This document shows, one piece after another, positions 1 to 8,873 of a stretch of 64,000 nucleotides of DNA. The notes beneath the pieces were generated by a model. The model was not told the origin of the DNA. It made no database searches and saw nothing but the letters and a program-made list of their open reading frames with translations. Source of the DNA: Pseudarthrobacter sp. SSS035 (GTDB lineage: Bacteria; Actinomycetota; Actinomycetes; Actinomycetales; Micrococcaceae); assembly GCF_023273875.1 (NCBI RefSeq), contig NZ_CP096882.1:4526001-4590000 (forward strand), read 5' to 3'. How positions within the stretch are numbered: the first letter of the stretch is position 1; each line of letters starts with the position of its first letter. The position numbers and the translations under genes are program-made.

Positions 1-1
1 G

Positions 2-472
2 CATCCGACGGTGAGCGCTGGCAATGCCTCGCAGCTCTCCGACGGAGCCTCCGCCAACGTCCTGATGAACAGCGACTATGCGGCGTCATTGGGCCTGGAG
101 CCGCTGGGCTACTATTGCGGCATCGCCGTCAGCGGGTGCGAGCCCGACGAAATGGGGATCGGTCCGGTCACTGCCATCCCGAAGCTCCTAAAGCTCCACG
201 GGCTGGGCGTTGAGGACATCGGGCTGTGGGAGCTGAACGAGGCCTTCGCGTCGCAGGCCGTCTACTGCCGGGACTTCCTGGGGATCGACCCCGAGAAGCT
301 GAATGTCAACGGCGGCGCGATCGCCCTGGGCCACCCGTACGGGATGACGGGCTCGCGGGCCGTGGGCAGCGCTCTGCTCGAGGCGCGGCGCCGCGACCAA
401 CAATTCGTCGTGGTTTCAATGTGTGTCGGCGGCGGCATGGGGGCCGCGGGTCTCTTCGAAGTCGCACGCTAG
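2..472 (+). CDS. Thiolase (acetyl-CoA C-acyltransferase), 3' part only
   Basis: The reading frame is open from the first base of the window to a TAG at 470-472, so the gene starts outside. The 157 visible residues are the C-terminal half of a thiolase, which cleaves beta-ketoacyl-CoA or condenses acyl-CoAs. Family landmarks appear in order: the GNASQLSDGAS stretch, NEAFA, GGAIALGHPYGMTG with the catalytic His, and CVGGGMGAAGLFE with the second catalytic Cys. Whether the substrate is acetoacetyl-CoA, a fatty acyl-CoA or beta-ketoadipyl-CoA cannot be told from this part. The last would fit the ben/cat genes 25 kb away but is only an inference. Confidence 0.93.
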   Translation, partial: HPTVSAGNASQLSDGASANVLMNSDYAASLGLEPLGYYCGIAVSGCEPDEMGIGPVTAIPKLLKLHGLGVEDIGLWELNEAFASQAVYCRDFLGIDPEKLNVNGGAIALGHPYGMTGSRAVGSALLEARRRDQQFVVVSMCVGGGMGAAGLFEVAR

Positions 473-931
473 ACAGGACCCACTAAATACGGCGCGTTCT
501 CGCCGGAAAATGATTACACGCCATCACGATCCACCCCGCAAAGGTCGTCCCGCGGAGTAAATTGAGTTCCATGCCGACGGCCATGTTGAAGGCACGGATC
601 GGGCCACGCTTGTCCAGCAAAGGGCGACGCACCACGCATGGTCATAGTGCTGGATGAACCTTCTGACACAGCAGCACCGGCATACACAGCGGCCCATGCG
701 CTCTTGATGCGGCAAGGGCGAAGCGGCTTGGTCAAAGCATTAATCTGGACGGCGCCAAGAAGCGCAGAACAGACCCGTCGGCAAATGGGCTAGTCCCGTG
801 ATCACAAGTCGACGACGACCGGCTCACCACGGCAATCCGCCTCCCCCACTCAATCCGCACGGCTCGTGGAAACGCCATGCCGGGCGGCCCCGACGCAGGG
901 ATGCAGACGGGGGCCGGCACCGAGACCCAAA

Positions 932-950
932 GTGTGGACATTGTCCACAC
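932..950. repeat. 19-bp dyad (GTGTGGACA-T-TGTCCACAC), copy 1
   Basis: Perfect 9-bp arms around one central base. Related dyads sit at 19295, 19775, 23221, 43827 and 44309. Each contains TTGTCCACA or a one-base variant, close to the DnaA box preferred in high-GC actinobacteria, read from both strands. It could equally form an RNA hairpin with 8-bp arms and a 3-base loop. This is the only copy without a recognisable tRNA-like fragment or long repeat next to it. Confidence 0.75.
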
Positions 951-983
951 CCGAAATCCATCCCTCTGCGCACTCCAAACGCC

Positions 984-1016
984 AACCGCGTTCCCCCGTT
1001 GAGGGACGCGGTTTTT
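984..1016 (+). terminator. Rho-independent terminator
   Basis: An 8-bp arm AACCGCGT pairs with ACGCGGTT, with three more C-G pairs inside across a one-base bulge, followed by TTTTTC on the plus strand. It ends any transcript running out of the thiolase gene or the dyad region. Confidence 0.7.
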
Positions 1017-1300
1017 CTTGCGCTGGCAAGAGTGGGATGAGGACGGTTTCGCCCTCGTCCTAGGTTGTGGGGGGACGCCGCCTACAAGGGACGGCCGTCG
1101 CCGAGAAGCCCACCAACCTACGGAGAACTTCATCGCGGCCACATCCTTCACCCATTTCATGAGCCGTTCGGCAGACACACACCTGACCAAGCCAATGAGC
1201 GGCCATCCGGATCTGCACCAGAACCGGCGGCTGTCGTATTGGAGGCGCGGCAATCCGGTGCGTGATCCCAGCATCACTAACTTGCCACTGAATTCCGTGG

Positions 1301-1669
1301 TCATCGCTTCACAAGATGCGAGCCAATCATCCCCGCACTGTCCTCCAACGAGACGTCGCCGGCGGCCACTCCCACGACGAGATCAAACGCCTCATCACTG
1401 CCGAAGTCATGCCGGCACCCGTTGATCCACAGCATCAAAACCATGAGCGTCCACGCAGTTCGCTTGTTGCCATCGATCAACGCGTGGAATCGCGCCACAG
1501 ACTCCATGAGAGCCGCCGCCTTCATCGCCAACTGCGGATATGCTTCCACACCCATGACCGTCGTTGACGGACGGGCCAGAGCCGAAGCCAGGAGGCCGAT
1601 ATCGCGGATATGAAACCCGTACCGGTCAACGACCTGTAACGCGTCCTCAATCTGGAGATACTCCGTCAC
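1301..1669 (-). CDS. doc: Doc-type toxin (Fic/Doc fold)
   Basis: 122 residues, the usual length of a death-on-curing toxin. The Doc signature HALIDGNKRTAW is at residues 62-73 (catalytic His62, then D66, N68, K69, R70), matching HxFx(D/N)xNKR. Doc proteins phosphorylate EF-Tu and stop translation; the family role is established, the activity here inferred. The start codon overlaps the antitoxin stop by 4 bases (ATGA), the usual coupling for such pairs. The gene lies downstream of its antitoxin, as in phd-doc, but the partner is an RHH-type protein. Confidence 0.87.
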   Translation of the reverse strand: MTEYLQIEDALQVVDRYGFHIRDIGLLASALARPSTTVMGVEAYPQLAMKAAALMESVARFHALIDGNKRTAWTLMVLMLWINGCRHDFGSDEAFDLVVGVAAGDVSLEDSAGMIGSHLVKR

Positions 1670-1872
1670 GCGTCCTCAAGACGCGTCAGGAGCTCAGCGT
1701 CATTGCTCATCACGAAGTCCAGACCCTCGCTGATCTCGCGACGGCGCCGGTGGCGCTGCAGCACAAGCTCCGCACCCTGAAGCAGCAACGCAGACTTCGA
1801 GGTGTGTTCCTCGGCCGCCAGCTGGTCCAAACGACGATCCAGATCCTCGGGGACACGCAAATTCATAGCCAT
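1666..1872 (-). CDS. RHH-type antitoxin of the Doc pair
   Basis: Start set at ATG 1872, giving 68 residues beginning MAMNLRVPEDLDRRLDQLA. This is a ribbon-helix-helix N-terminus: a short beta strand followed by two helices. A longer frame reaching 1977 exists, but the added residues are not family-like and would cover the promoter palindrome. The C-terminal part, ending in a GLDFVMSNDAELL stretch, should wrap the toxin. A decayed relative with the same tail lies at 20221-20427. Probably autoregulated through the palindrome upstream. Confidence 0.78.
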   Translation of the reverse strand: MAMNLRVPEDLDRRLDQLAAEEHTSKSALLLQGAELVLQRHRRRREISEGLDFVMSNDAELLTRLEDA

Positions 1873-1879
1873 GCACTCA

Positions 1880-1898
1880 TGGTACCAAACCAGTACCA
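1880..1898. promoter_or_regulatory. Candidate operator of the Doc/RHH operon
   Basis: The inverted repeat TGGTAC-N7-GTACCA lies 8 bases upstream of the antitoxin ATG. Position and symmetry suit an RHH autorepressor. Function is inferred from position only. Confidence 0.45.
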
Positions 1899-2308
1899 GG
1901 GCCAATTTGGTCAGCGGGACGGTGAAAACTGCACCCGGGGTGGCAGCGGGCGTGGAAGTAAGCTCATCAGTACTCACCCTTGATCACGAAGTAAGAGCCG
2001 CGGACAACGCCCGCCAGCTTCGATTTCTGGCGGATCGACAACGCTCGTCCAGGTCTAATTTGAACGATGCGTGCCCCAACCGGGACCCGTAGGGGCACGG
2101 AGTTTCATTGTCTTGATAAGAAATCCTCGTTGTGCCACGACAGAAACGAGCATGCCGAGGACCTAGTCATCGAACCGCTACCGGTCAACAACCGTACAAG
2201 CGGATTCTCAAGTTCGAGACAGGCGCTCGCACATCCCATGAGTCCACGGTCGCCCATGATTACTACCACGGTAAGGCCGACGCGGATGGCGCACGTGTAC
2301 TTCAGCGG
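1899..2308. other. No gene recognised
   Basis: Frames crossing this stretch are short and unlike proteins on either strand. I see no repeat, tRNA or strong terminator. It separates the Doc operon from the hypothetical gene at 2309. Confidence 0.4.
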
Positions 2309-2512
2309 CTAACCCGCGGGTGCCACGACGTCCTCCAGCACCGACCTGTCGAAAAAACGGACCTCGCCCGTCGCTTCGAAGAACACCGGTACCACTGATG
2401 TGCTCGGGTCCTTGGCCGTCTCGTAGATTTCGGGCCCGCCTCCGTGCTTCCGCGCAACCGTTCCAACAATCTCGGTACCGCGAACCCGGACGGTTCGATA
2501 TTTGTAGCTCAT
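2309..2512 (-). CDS. Small hypothetical protein
   Basis: 67 residues from ATG 2512, chosen because AAGGGG lies about 7 bases upstream; the longer frame to 2611 lacks a site. The sequence alternates charged and beta-prone residues and ends with a FFEATGEVRFFDRSVLEDV stretch. Its pattern is loosely like the middle of the immunity protein at 4472 (a beta strand, then G-x-L-x-V-F-D), but too weakly to claim homology. It lies downstream of the decayed toxin cassettes on the same strand, so a lone immunity-type protein is possible. No family recognised. Confidence 0.5.
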   Translation of the reverse strand: MSYKYRTVRVRGTEIVGTVARKHGGGPEIYETAKDPSTSVVPVFFEATGEVRFFDRSVLEDVVAPAG

Positions 2513-2708
2513 GTTGACCCCTTCGTCGACTATGGCAAACCCTACCCCTGAGACGAATGTCCAGAACCCTGCGGAGCGTCCTGGGCATTCGGCGCGCACC
2601 ATATAGGTCAACGCTCAGCGGGCACCGACGGAAGCACGCTGGATGGCGGGTATACCTTGCCGAGTTCGTGGCCGGCCGGACCCGCAGAAGGGGCTTGATA
2701 CTTCGCGG

Positions 2709-3146
2709 TTAACGGCTGAAGGCCCCGCAGAGCCTGGCCGCGGGACCTTTGTCGCCAAGCCGCCCGGCCTTCAGTTGTTGCCACCCGTTTCGGTTCATAT
2801 CCCCAACAAGCGTTGAGGTGATGTGGACTTTCGCCGAGGCGAGGTGTCCGGTGCCGTCCATGACGAGGATAAAAGTGTTGTGCATGCCACTGTCCATTTG
2901 GGCCACGACCTTGTAGGTGACGTTGGGGATCGGCTTGTTCAGCTCAGGGGACCAAACAGCGAAAATGAATCTGAACCGCTTGAAGAGCCGCAGTTGCCAC
3001 GTTTGAAGATTATCGAATCAGAATCTTGCCAGGACCAATCTCCAAACTTTTACCCAAGTTCGAGGCGTGGAAGACAGGTCCGGCTTGGCGCCAGGGACGA
3101 GCTCCATCAGCCACTCCAGGTCAACGCTCTCGCCAAGCGTCAAGGC
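2709..3146 (-). pseudogene. Scrambled fragments of a T7SS nuclease-toxin gene
   Basis: Two pieces of a toxin like the one at 5132-7525 are fused out of order. Near 3130-3060 the frame resembles the extreme toxin C-terminus (an LGESVDLEW segment matching ASGESVSLNW). From about 2955 to 2709 it resembles the segment before the nuclease core (WSPELNKPIPNVTYKVV to VGDMNRNGWQQLKAGRLG), then stops. The nuclease core itself is missing. This is the most decayed of three cassette copies. Confidence 0.75.
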
Positions 3147-3453
3147 TTAGCTCCCGAAGAGCTTGGCCCCAATCTTTGAAAAGATGCCAGGCTCTTTCGA
3201 CGCGTCAATAATGACCGGATCAGCCGAAAAGTCCGTGCCTGAGTCAGTAACGGGGAGTCGCTTGTTGTCCCAATCCACGGTTTTCAATTCAGAGTTGTAC
3301 ACCGGTGGGGTAATGCCTTCGGCACGGCGGGTGTCCCACCTTTGGTCAGGATCTCTTCATCGAAAACCTCAAGCCGACCAGTTGCGTTAGGGAACAGGTG
3401 AACGCGATAGGTCTTATAGGTTCCGCGTCCGGGGACGTACAGACTGCTTCTGA
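3147..3453 (-). pseudogene. Immunity-gene remnant with internal deletion
   Basis: In two frames this matches the immunity protein at 4472-5122. First comes a YVPGRGTYKTYRVHLFP segment through LEVFDEEIL; then, after a deletion and frame change, WDTRRAEGITPPVYNSEL through DWDNKRLPVT to a C-terminus ending AKLFGS. The intact paralogue has about 35 more residues between the two blocks, and the N-terminal half is missing here. The upstream toxin remnant is fused directly onto it. Confidence 0.8.
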
Positions 3454-4443
3454 CATCAAGTAACCCAAACCGCCCACCCTCTTCCCCGCGAGGAGTTGTT
3501 GCCAGGCGTTGCGGTTCATGTCGCCGACGAAAGTCGAGGCGATCCTTCCCGATACGCTTTGGGCGTGTCCGGCGGCGTCCGTGGTGTACGTGAAGGTGTT
3601 TTCCAGGCCACCGTCGACCTTCGCCACCACGTTGTACGTGACGTTCGGCACCGGCTTATTAAGTTCAGGTGACCAGGCATCATGGACGCCCGCGTACGTG
3701 TCTACCCTGACCACTTTTCCGGTGGCATCCGTGTAGTACGTTTCGACCGAGTCGACGGCCTTGCCTGTCACCTGGTTCATCCTCGACCAGTGTTCCACCA
3801 CGTATTCGGTGTCTGGTTTGAGCCCGGTGCGGGCCGCGAAGTTATCCTTTGGGCTGACCGGGAAATTGCCGTGGCCGCGCCGAAGGACGACGGTTTCCTT
3901 GATGGTTTCCGGCTTCGGGAAGTGCTCGACAGGGGCGACGACTTGCGTCGTGGTTGCTGCGCCCGGGACGTGCCCAGCCGGGGCACGACCGACTGCCGGG
4001 ATGTGGTCCGTGGGAGCAGCCGCGGACAATGAATCCGCCATCCGCCCCGGCGATCCCTGCCCGAGCCCGCCAGCACCGGCCGACACAACTGTCGGGAACA
4101 CCTGATCCAGTACTTGATCAGCGGCACGCAAGACAGCCACCAAGCCGTCCGAGGCACGGGCAGCCGCGTGATCCACGGCCGCGGGCAATTTGCCTAAAGC
4201 CAACCAGGCGTTGACCTTCATGGCTGTGAGCGTGTCCATGACTTTGACGGTCGTTTGGGGCATACCCGGGTCGGAGACCTTCAGGGCGAGCGACCCGGGT
4301 TTGGAGAGGAAAGCCCCGGTGCTAGACAGACCCTGAGCTGCACTGCCAAACCCTGCCGAGAGCCCGCCCAACCGGGCACTGTCCGTGGTTGCGATGCTGA
4401 CTTTTTCCGCGACCGATCCGGCCCCGCTGGCGACTGTCCCGGC
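3454..4443 (-). pseudogene. Toxin remnant lacking export domain and nuclease core
   Basis: An open frame over about 330 residues aligns with the middle of the 797-residue toxin. It starts at an IATTDSARLGGLS segment (IATMDSARLGKLS in the intact protein) and ends just after VGDMNRNAWQQLLAGKRVGG. The N-terminal export domain is absent, and the frame runs into immunity-gene sequence before the DGGH nuclease motif. The first residues of the frame, near 4530, are antisense to the end of the intact immunity gene. It looks like an orphan toxin module that lost its killing domain by deletion. Confidence 0.8.
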
Positions 4444-4471
4444 TTTGCCTACGCCTAGTCCGCAACTCGAA

Positions 4472-5122
4472 CTAGGTGCCGAAGAGTTTTTTCCCGATTT
4501 TTGCGAACACGCCCGGCTCAAGAGATACATCGATAATAGTCGGTTCCCCCGAAAAATCAGTTCCTCGTGCTGTCACCGGCCGACGGCGGTTGTCCCAGTC
4601 AACCGTCTTCAGTTCCGCATTGAATACAGGAGGTGCCAAACCTGCGGTGCGGAACTTATCCCACATCCAGGCTGGGATGTTCTCGGCGGTTCGGGGAAAG
4701 GCGATGAGTTCCGATTTTAGTGTTTCGGCGTCAGATGGAAGGTCTTCCTCACCAGGCGTGGCAAAGAGGCCCCTTGTCAAAATTTCGTCGTCGAACACCT
4801 CAAGCCGGCCCGCCGCTTCGGGGTAAAGGTGCACCCGGTATGTCACCCAGGTTCCTTCACCCGGAACATAGGAGCGTGCCCGCACCTCTAAAAGCCAACT
4901 ATCCATTGCGTCGTGCGAGAATTCCGCATCAAAGTCGGGATAACCCCATTGCCCATTGCGCAGAACATCCTCATAGCGACGGGAAATTGTCTGTTGAATC
5001 AAAGAGGTGCTAACGATGGCTTCCGCACCGTATCCGGGTCCCCCGTCGGAAAAGGCCTCCTTTTGCAGGCGTAGTAGACCCTCGGATACGAAGGCAGTGT
5101 GAATCGTGGTGCTTTGTCGCAT
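4472..5122 (-). CDS. Probable immunity protein for the T7SS nuclease toxin
   Basis: 216 residues starting 9 bases after the toxin stop, with AAGGTGG just upstream of the ATG. No signal peptide or membrane segment, so probably cytoplasmic. No known immunity family is recognised. The role is inferred from position directly 3' of a polymorphic toxin, and from its duplication together with toxin fragments: the remnant at 3147-3453 keeps the same order. Conserved blocks between copies are YVPGxGTxxTYRVHL, LEVFDDEIL and TVDWDNRRRPVTARGTDFS, marking the likely functional parts. Confidence 0.68.
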   Translation of the reverse strand: MRQSTTIHTAFVSEGLLRLQKEAFSDGGPGYGAEAIVSTSLIQQTISRRYEDVLRNGQWGYPDFDAEFSHDAMDSWLLEVRARSYVPGEGTWVTYRVHLYPEAAGRLEVFDDEILTRGLFATPGEEDLPSDAETLKSELIAFPRTAENIPAWMWDKFRTAGLAPPVFNAELKTVDWDNRRRPVTARGTDFSGEPTIIDVSLEPGVFAKIGKKLFGT

Positions 5123-5131
5123 CTGTCCACC

Positions 5132-7525
5132 TTATGACTTCGGCAAGTTGTTAAACGGGATGGTCGCCACTTTCCCTCCGGCAAAACCGTGACGAAGACG
5201 GAACGTAGCTGGCAGCCCGGGCTTTGCACTCGCGACAGTCGTCATCGACCAGTTCAAACTTACACTTTCTCCGGAGGCCAAACGCCGCTTCACATTCCCG
5301 ATGACCTCGGACTCCACTTGGCCAAATTGGACAGAATCAATTTCGGCACCCTTTCCACGGTTCTGCCAAGAGTGCTGAGGAAAAAGACCAGCCCGCTCAC
5401 CGATGAATCCGAGGGCGGAGGGTGCTGCATGGCCGCCGTCATAATCTTTGCCGCCAAGCCGGCCGGCTTTGAGTTGCTGGTAGCCGTTTCGGTTCATGTC
5501 ACCCACCAAAGTCGAGGTGATATGCCCTTTGGCCGATGCCAGATGCCCCTTGCTGTCCATGACGAGTGTGAACGTGTTCTGCATGCCACCGTCCACTTGG
5601 GCCACGACGTTGTAGGTGACGTTGGCGACGGGCTTGTTCAGTTCCGGCGACCACGCGCCCTTGACCCCGGCGTAGGTGTCCACACGGGTCACGGTGCCCG
5701 TCCCATCGGTGTAGTACTTCTCGACAGTGTTCTTGTCCACCACACCGGCATCGTCCTTCATCAGGCTGCGGTGTTCAATGATGTACTCGGTGTTGGGTCT
5801 CAGCCCTGCCCGGTCAGCGAAGTTCTCCTTGCGGTGGATCGGGAACGCACTGTCGCCGTGACGGAGGACAACGGTGTCACTGACATGGGCGGGCTTGGTG
5901 AATGGCTCGGGCCTAATCAGGTCGTTCGTGACCGCGGCTGCGCCTGCTGTGGGGCCCTTAGGCGGAGCGAAGGCCGGCGGGTTGCTCGCCCCTATCGAGG
6001 CGGCTTTATTGTCCAGCCAGTCAGCCGCTTTGGGACCGCCGGCATGGGTTACCGCTCCATGGGCAAGAGCAAAATCGGTTCTGGGCACTGCATCGTCCAC
6101 AGCACGGATGCCATCCGCCGCTGCGGCAAGTCCCGTACCGACCGCGCGTCTGGCCCCTGTCAGATTTTCCGCCGCTGTGGACTTGACCGTGTCCAGAGTC
6201 GTGAAAACCCCGACCCGCACTTTGGTCATGCCGTCCAGGACCTTGGCGGTCGTGTCCGGCATAAGTATGTCGGAAACTTTGAGGGCCAGGGATCCTGGCT
6301 TGGTGAGCACCGTGCTGGTGCTGTACAGGCCCTGGGCGGTGCTGCTCAGCGTTGTGGAGAGTTTGCCCAGCCGGGCGCTGTCCATCGTGGCGATGCTTAG
6401 TCTGTCCGCGGCCAGACCTGCTTTCCCCGCCATGGTCCCGGTCTTAGTTAGGGCTCCGCCGCCGACAAATAGGGATCCCATGTTGAACACCGCACCGCCG
6501 ATATCACGACCGATGTTCTGGTTGCCGCCTTCATGGTTTTCCAGATGGATGAATGCCGCACCCATGGCACCGTAATCATCCAAAGCGCGCTGTATTCCGG
6601 GTTTATCCTTCTCCCACTGCTGACGGTTGAATGCCCAAGTCAAAGGCACGGACGCCAGCGTGCCTGCGTTGCCCATCATGGCATTCATGCCGCCCCACGC
6701 CTGATCCCGCTTGGCATCGTTTCCAGTGCCAGTCAGGGACCAGACACCATCGACAAGCTCCACCGCACCAGCACCCATACCCTGAAGAAACCCCAACACG
6801 CCGTTCGGGCGGTAGGGGACAGTCTGCTCACCCCAAGGAGTCTGTTCCCCGCCATGGTCAATACCCATGAGTGTTCCGGCGTCGTACAACGCCTCATCAA
6901 ACCAGGACCCCGAGCGGAGATCCACTGACACGGGCCGCTCGGCCGTGTGGGGCTCCCCGCCGGACACGCCGGCAAGTGCGGCGGCGCAGGTATCCTGCGC
7001 ACTGAGATAGTCGTTATGGATGGCCTGAAGTTCGGCCGCGAGTGCATTGCGGCGGCCCGTCAAATCTGCATCGCCACCCCAGTGCTGCTGGACCTGGGTG
7101 GTGATTTGCTGGTCTTTGACCATTGTTGTCTTCTCAACGGACGTCGGGAAGGCATCAATGTCCGTATCCAGGTCCCGGACGCTGCGGCCGCAGGCCTCAA
7201 GCCGCTGCCTCAGGTCCCGGCAGGTGGAAGAGAACGTCGTCAGTGCCTTCGAGGTCAGCTGAGCGTCATCGGAGACTTTCGCCGCGAGAGGCGAGACCTT
7301 GGTGAACGCGGCCAGAACGGTCGGGGACTCTTCGGAGACGTAAGAGGACCCGAGTCCGGACCAGGTCCGGGAGGCGGCATCGATACCGCTGCGGAAGGCG
7401 GCCGAATGTGTCGTGAGGTCGGCGGCCGCGGCGTCGAGGGAATCGACGTCGGGCAGTTGGAGACCCCCTGAAGGGTCCAGTCCCGAGGACCCTGTTTGTG
7501 TGCAAACCTCTGGCGACAAAGCCAT
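5132..7525 (-). CDS. T7SS-exported polymorphic toxin with non-specific nuclease domain
   Basis: 797 residues. The first ~190 are helical with a TWSGLGSS turn near residue 53, like the LXG/WXG-type export domains of type VII effectors. The middle is Gly/Ala-rich with hydrophobic stretches. Residues ~575-690 form a pre-toxin region, with TDGTGTVTRVDTYAGV in its first half, that is shared with the decayed copies. The C-terminus has YDGGHAAPSALGF (D696 to H699) followed by LFPQHSWQN, the beta-beta-alpha metal pattern of DNA/RNA non-specific endonucleases of polymorphic toxins (DGGH...NLVPQ in the family). Likely cleaves nucleic acids in competitor cells. Sits at the end of a minus-strand run of ESX-type small proteins, directly before its putative immunity gene. 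Confidence 0.85.
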   Translation of the reverse strand: MALSPEVCTQTGSSGLDPSGGLQLPDVDSLDAAAADLTTHSAAFRSGIDAASRTWSGLGSSYVSEESPTVLAAFTKVSPLAAKVSDDAQLTSKALTTFSSTCRDLRQRLEACGRSVRDLDTDIDAFPTSVEKTTMVKDQQITTQVQQHWGGDADLTGRRNALAAELQAIHNDYLSAQDTCAAALAGVSGGEPHTAERPVSVDLRSGSWFDEALYDAGTLMGIDHGGEQTPWGEQTVPYRPNGVLGFLQGMGAGAVELVDGVWSLTGTGNDAKRDQAWGGMNAMMGNAGTLASVPLTWAFNRQQWEKDKPGIQRALDDYGAMGAAFIHLENHEGGNQNIGRDIGGAVFNMGSLFVGGGALTKTGTMAGKAGLAADRLSIATMDSARLGKLSTTLSSTAQGLYSTSTVLTKPGSLALKVSDILMPDTTAKVLDGMTKVRVGVFTTLDTVKSTAAENLTGARRAVGTGLAAAADGIRAVDDAVPRTDFALAHGAVTHAGGPKAADWLDNKAASIGASNPPAFAPPKGPTAGAAAVTNDLIRPEPFTKPAHVSDTVVLRHGDSAFPIHRKENFADRAGLRPNTEYIIEHRSLMKDDAGVVDKNTVEKYYTDGTGTVTRVDTYAGVKGAWSPELNKPVANVTYNVVAQVDGGMQNTFTLVMDSKGHLASAKGHITSTLVGDMNRNGYQQLKAGRLGGKDYDGGHAAPSALGFIGERAGLFPQHSWQNRGKGAEIDSVQFGQVESEVIGNVKRRLASGESVSLNWSMTTVASAKPGLPATFRLRHGFAGGKVATIPFNNLPKS

Positions 7526-7557
7526 ATTGCTCTAACCCTTCAAGCTCTTAGGTACTC

Positions 7558-7920
7558 CTACAGCGGCAATGGCCGGGGCCCGGCGCCGGGGAGCGAGGAC
7601 GGCACCCCTGCCCGGGCCGCGCTGCGCTGGGCGCTTGAGGCCATCTCAAGGTCTCCCTGGACGTAGAAACTCACGGCCTGCACAGTGGAAGTAAGGATGG
7701 TCCCGGTTCGTGCCACAGCTGCGCTGGCGTTCGGGCCCAGGCGGTTGGTAACGACGTCGTTCAAAGCGGCCACCACCACCCCGCCGGGAATGGATGATGC
7801 AGCGAGCAGCAGGGCCTGTTCCATGCCGGTAACGGCCGGTTCCACGCTCTCCGCCTGGGCTGCCGTGGCCCTGATCGTGGACACGGAGGAGGCCACGTCG
7901 ATGTTCCAACTGCCGCTCAT
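7558..7920 (-). CDS. Small T7SS-associated protein (DUF6507-like)
   Basis: 120 residues beginning MSGSWNIDVASSVSTIRAT, then two predicted helices and a Pro-rich tail. Size, helical content and a position between the ESAT-6-like gene and the toxin suit a type VII substrate or chaperone. The N-terminus resembles, from memory, the DUF6507 family found beside actinobacterial ESX genes; that assignment is tentative. Ends 32 bases before the toxin start on the same strand. Confidence 0.6.
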   Translation of the reverse strand: MSGSWNIDVASSVSTIRATAAQAESVEPAVTGMEQALLLAASSIPGGVVVAALNDVVTNRLGPNASAAVARTGTILTSTVQAVSFYVQGDLEMASSAQRSAARAGVPSSLPGAGPRPLPL

Positions 7921-7929
7921 GCCATTTCC

Positions 7930-8235
7930 CTAGCCGATGCCCTGAACGGCGTTGCGGGCCGAGCTGATGGCCGTTGAGGCCGTCTCGTCGTTGAGGCCAA
8001 GGGTGCTCTTGACGAGCGCCACGATGGCCTTGGTTTCATTGGCGGCCGCGTTCCATCGGGATTCCACCGCCTGGTACTCGGAGTCAACGCCGTCGGCGCG
8101 GAAGTCAGCCATCGCCTGGCTGACATCGGCCTGACGCTGGCCGATCAGCGACTCCAGCTGCGCCGCGAGTGCCTGGATGTCGCCCTGAACCTGGGCGGAA
8201 ACGTTGGTGTCGAATGCGATTCTGTTAGCAGTCAT
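7930..8235 (-). CDS. ESAT-6-like protein
   Basis: 101 residues, two long amphipathic helices joined near SRWNAAANETK (a WxA variant of the WXG turn). It resembles the 'pore-forming ESAT-6 family' proteins of Micrococcaceae. Expected to form a helical hairpin exported by the EccC/EccD machine, alone or with the neighbouring small proteins. Nine bases separate it from the next gene, so the two are probably cotranscribed. Confidence 0.68.
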   Translation of the reverse strand: MTANRIAFDTNVSAQVQGDIQALAAQLESLIGQRQADVSQAMADFRADGVDSEYQAVESRWNAAANETKAIVALVKSTLGLNDETASTAISSARNAVQGIG

Positions 8236-8330
8236 GATTTAGCAGAGCCAGCCCGGCTCCCACTCCATTCAGTCGTTTGAGCAGCAATTTCCTGGTGAGA
8301 CGAAACCATCTCCCAAGCACGAAGAAGCAG

Positions 8331-8669
8331 CTAGGCGCGGCCCTGGAAACGGGCGCCATCGAAGTTCGCTGAGCCCTCGCTCTGGCGGGCATTGTCGCTG
8401 GCAGCTAGGTCGCCCTGCTGGAATGCAGTGTTCATTCCGCTCTGGCCCTGGACGATTCCTGCCAGCGCAGAGTTCAGTTCGGATGCCACGAGATCCGAGC
8501 GGTTCTTGAAGTTATCGAAGGCTGACTTGCCGGCACCGCTGAAACGGCCCTCCAGCGGAGACACTGCGTCCACGAACCGTCGCACGAGGGCGCCAAGGTC
8601 CTGGTTCGCTGAGTCGGTTTGCCTGTTAAGGTTTCCGACAGTCTCTGCGCCCATGTCAAAAATAGCCAC
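8331..8669 (-). CDS. WXG100-like secreted protein
   Basis: 112 residues from GTG 8669, chosen because GGGGA lies 6 bases upstream; a longer frame to 8687 would place that site inside the gene. Two helices are split by a GRFSGAGKSAF turn, where Phe-Ser-Gly replaces Trp-x-Gly, as in WXG100 relatives. The Gln/Asn/Ser-rich tail is likely disordered. First gene of the minus-strand arm, divergent from the secretion-machine genes starting at 8874. Confidence 0.65.
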   Translation of the reverse strand: MAIFDMGAETVGNLNRQTDSANQDLGALVRRFVDAVSPLEGRFSGAGKSAFDNFKNRSDLVASELNSALAGIVQGQSGMNTAFQQGDLAASDNARQSEGSANFDGARFQGRA

Positions 8670-8873
8670 GAGATTCCCCACAATCACTTATTGTCTGGTT
8701 ACATCGCCGACGGTGGACGACAACGCGCATTAACCAGCATGTTCAACTCACGACTATATGTCCAGTCGATGCACAAACTAATTCGTGAAGAGGCTTTGAC
8801 TTGCAATGGTCGTCATCGTCCGGGGTAGGTTTGTCTGTGCCGATATTTGCCGTGGAGGGGACCGGGATCACGC

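Larger units (their letters stand above)
473..1300. other. Gene-free stretch with one dyad element and a terminator
   Basis: No open frame here resembles a protein; the long minus-strand frame over 732-1304 is Arg/Trp/Ser-rich and looks like antisense noise. The stretch holds the 932-950 dyad and a hairpin terminator at 984-1016. The bases before the dyad weakly resemble those before the 44.3 kb dyad (a 'ggaaac' then GC-rich spacer), so this may be a diverged member of the same repeat family. Confidence 0.5.

Noticed and set aside
732..1304. 190-residue minus-strand open frame
   Set aside because: Arg/Ser/Trp-rich composition, crosses the dyad and terminator, and shows no motif or ribosome site; treated as chance.
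5189..6400. 403-residue plus-strand frame inside the toxin gene
   Set aside because: Antisense shadow of the toxin gene in GC-rich DNA; no family signal, while the minus-strand frame has clear domains.
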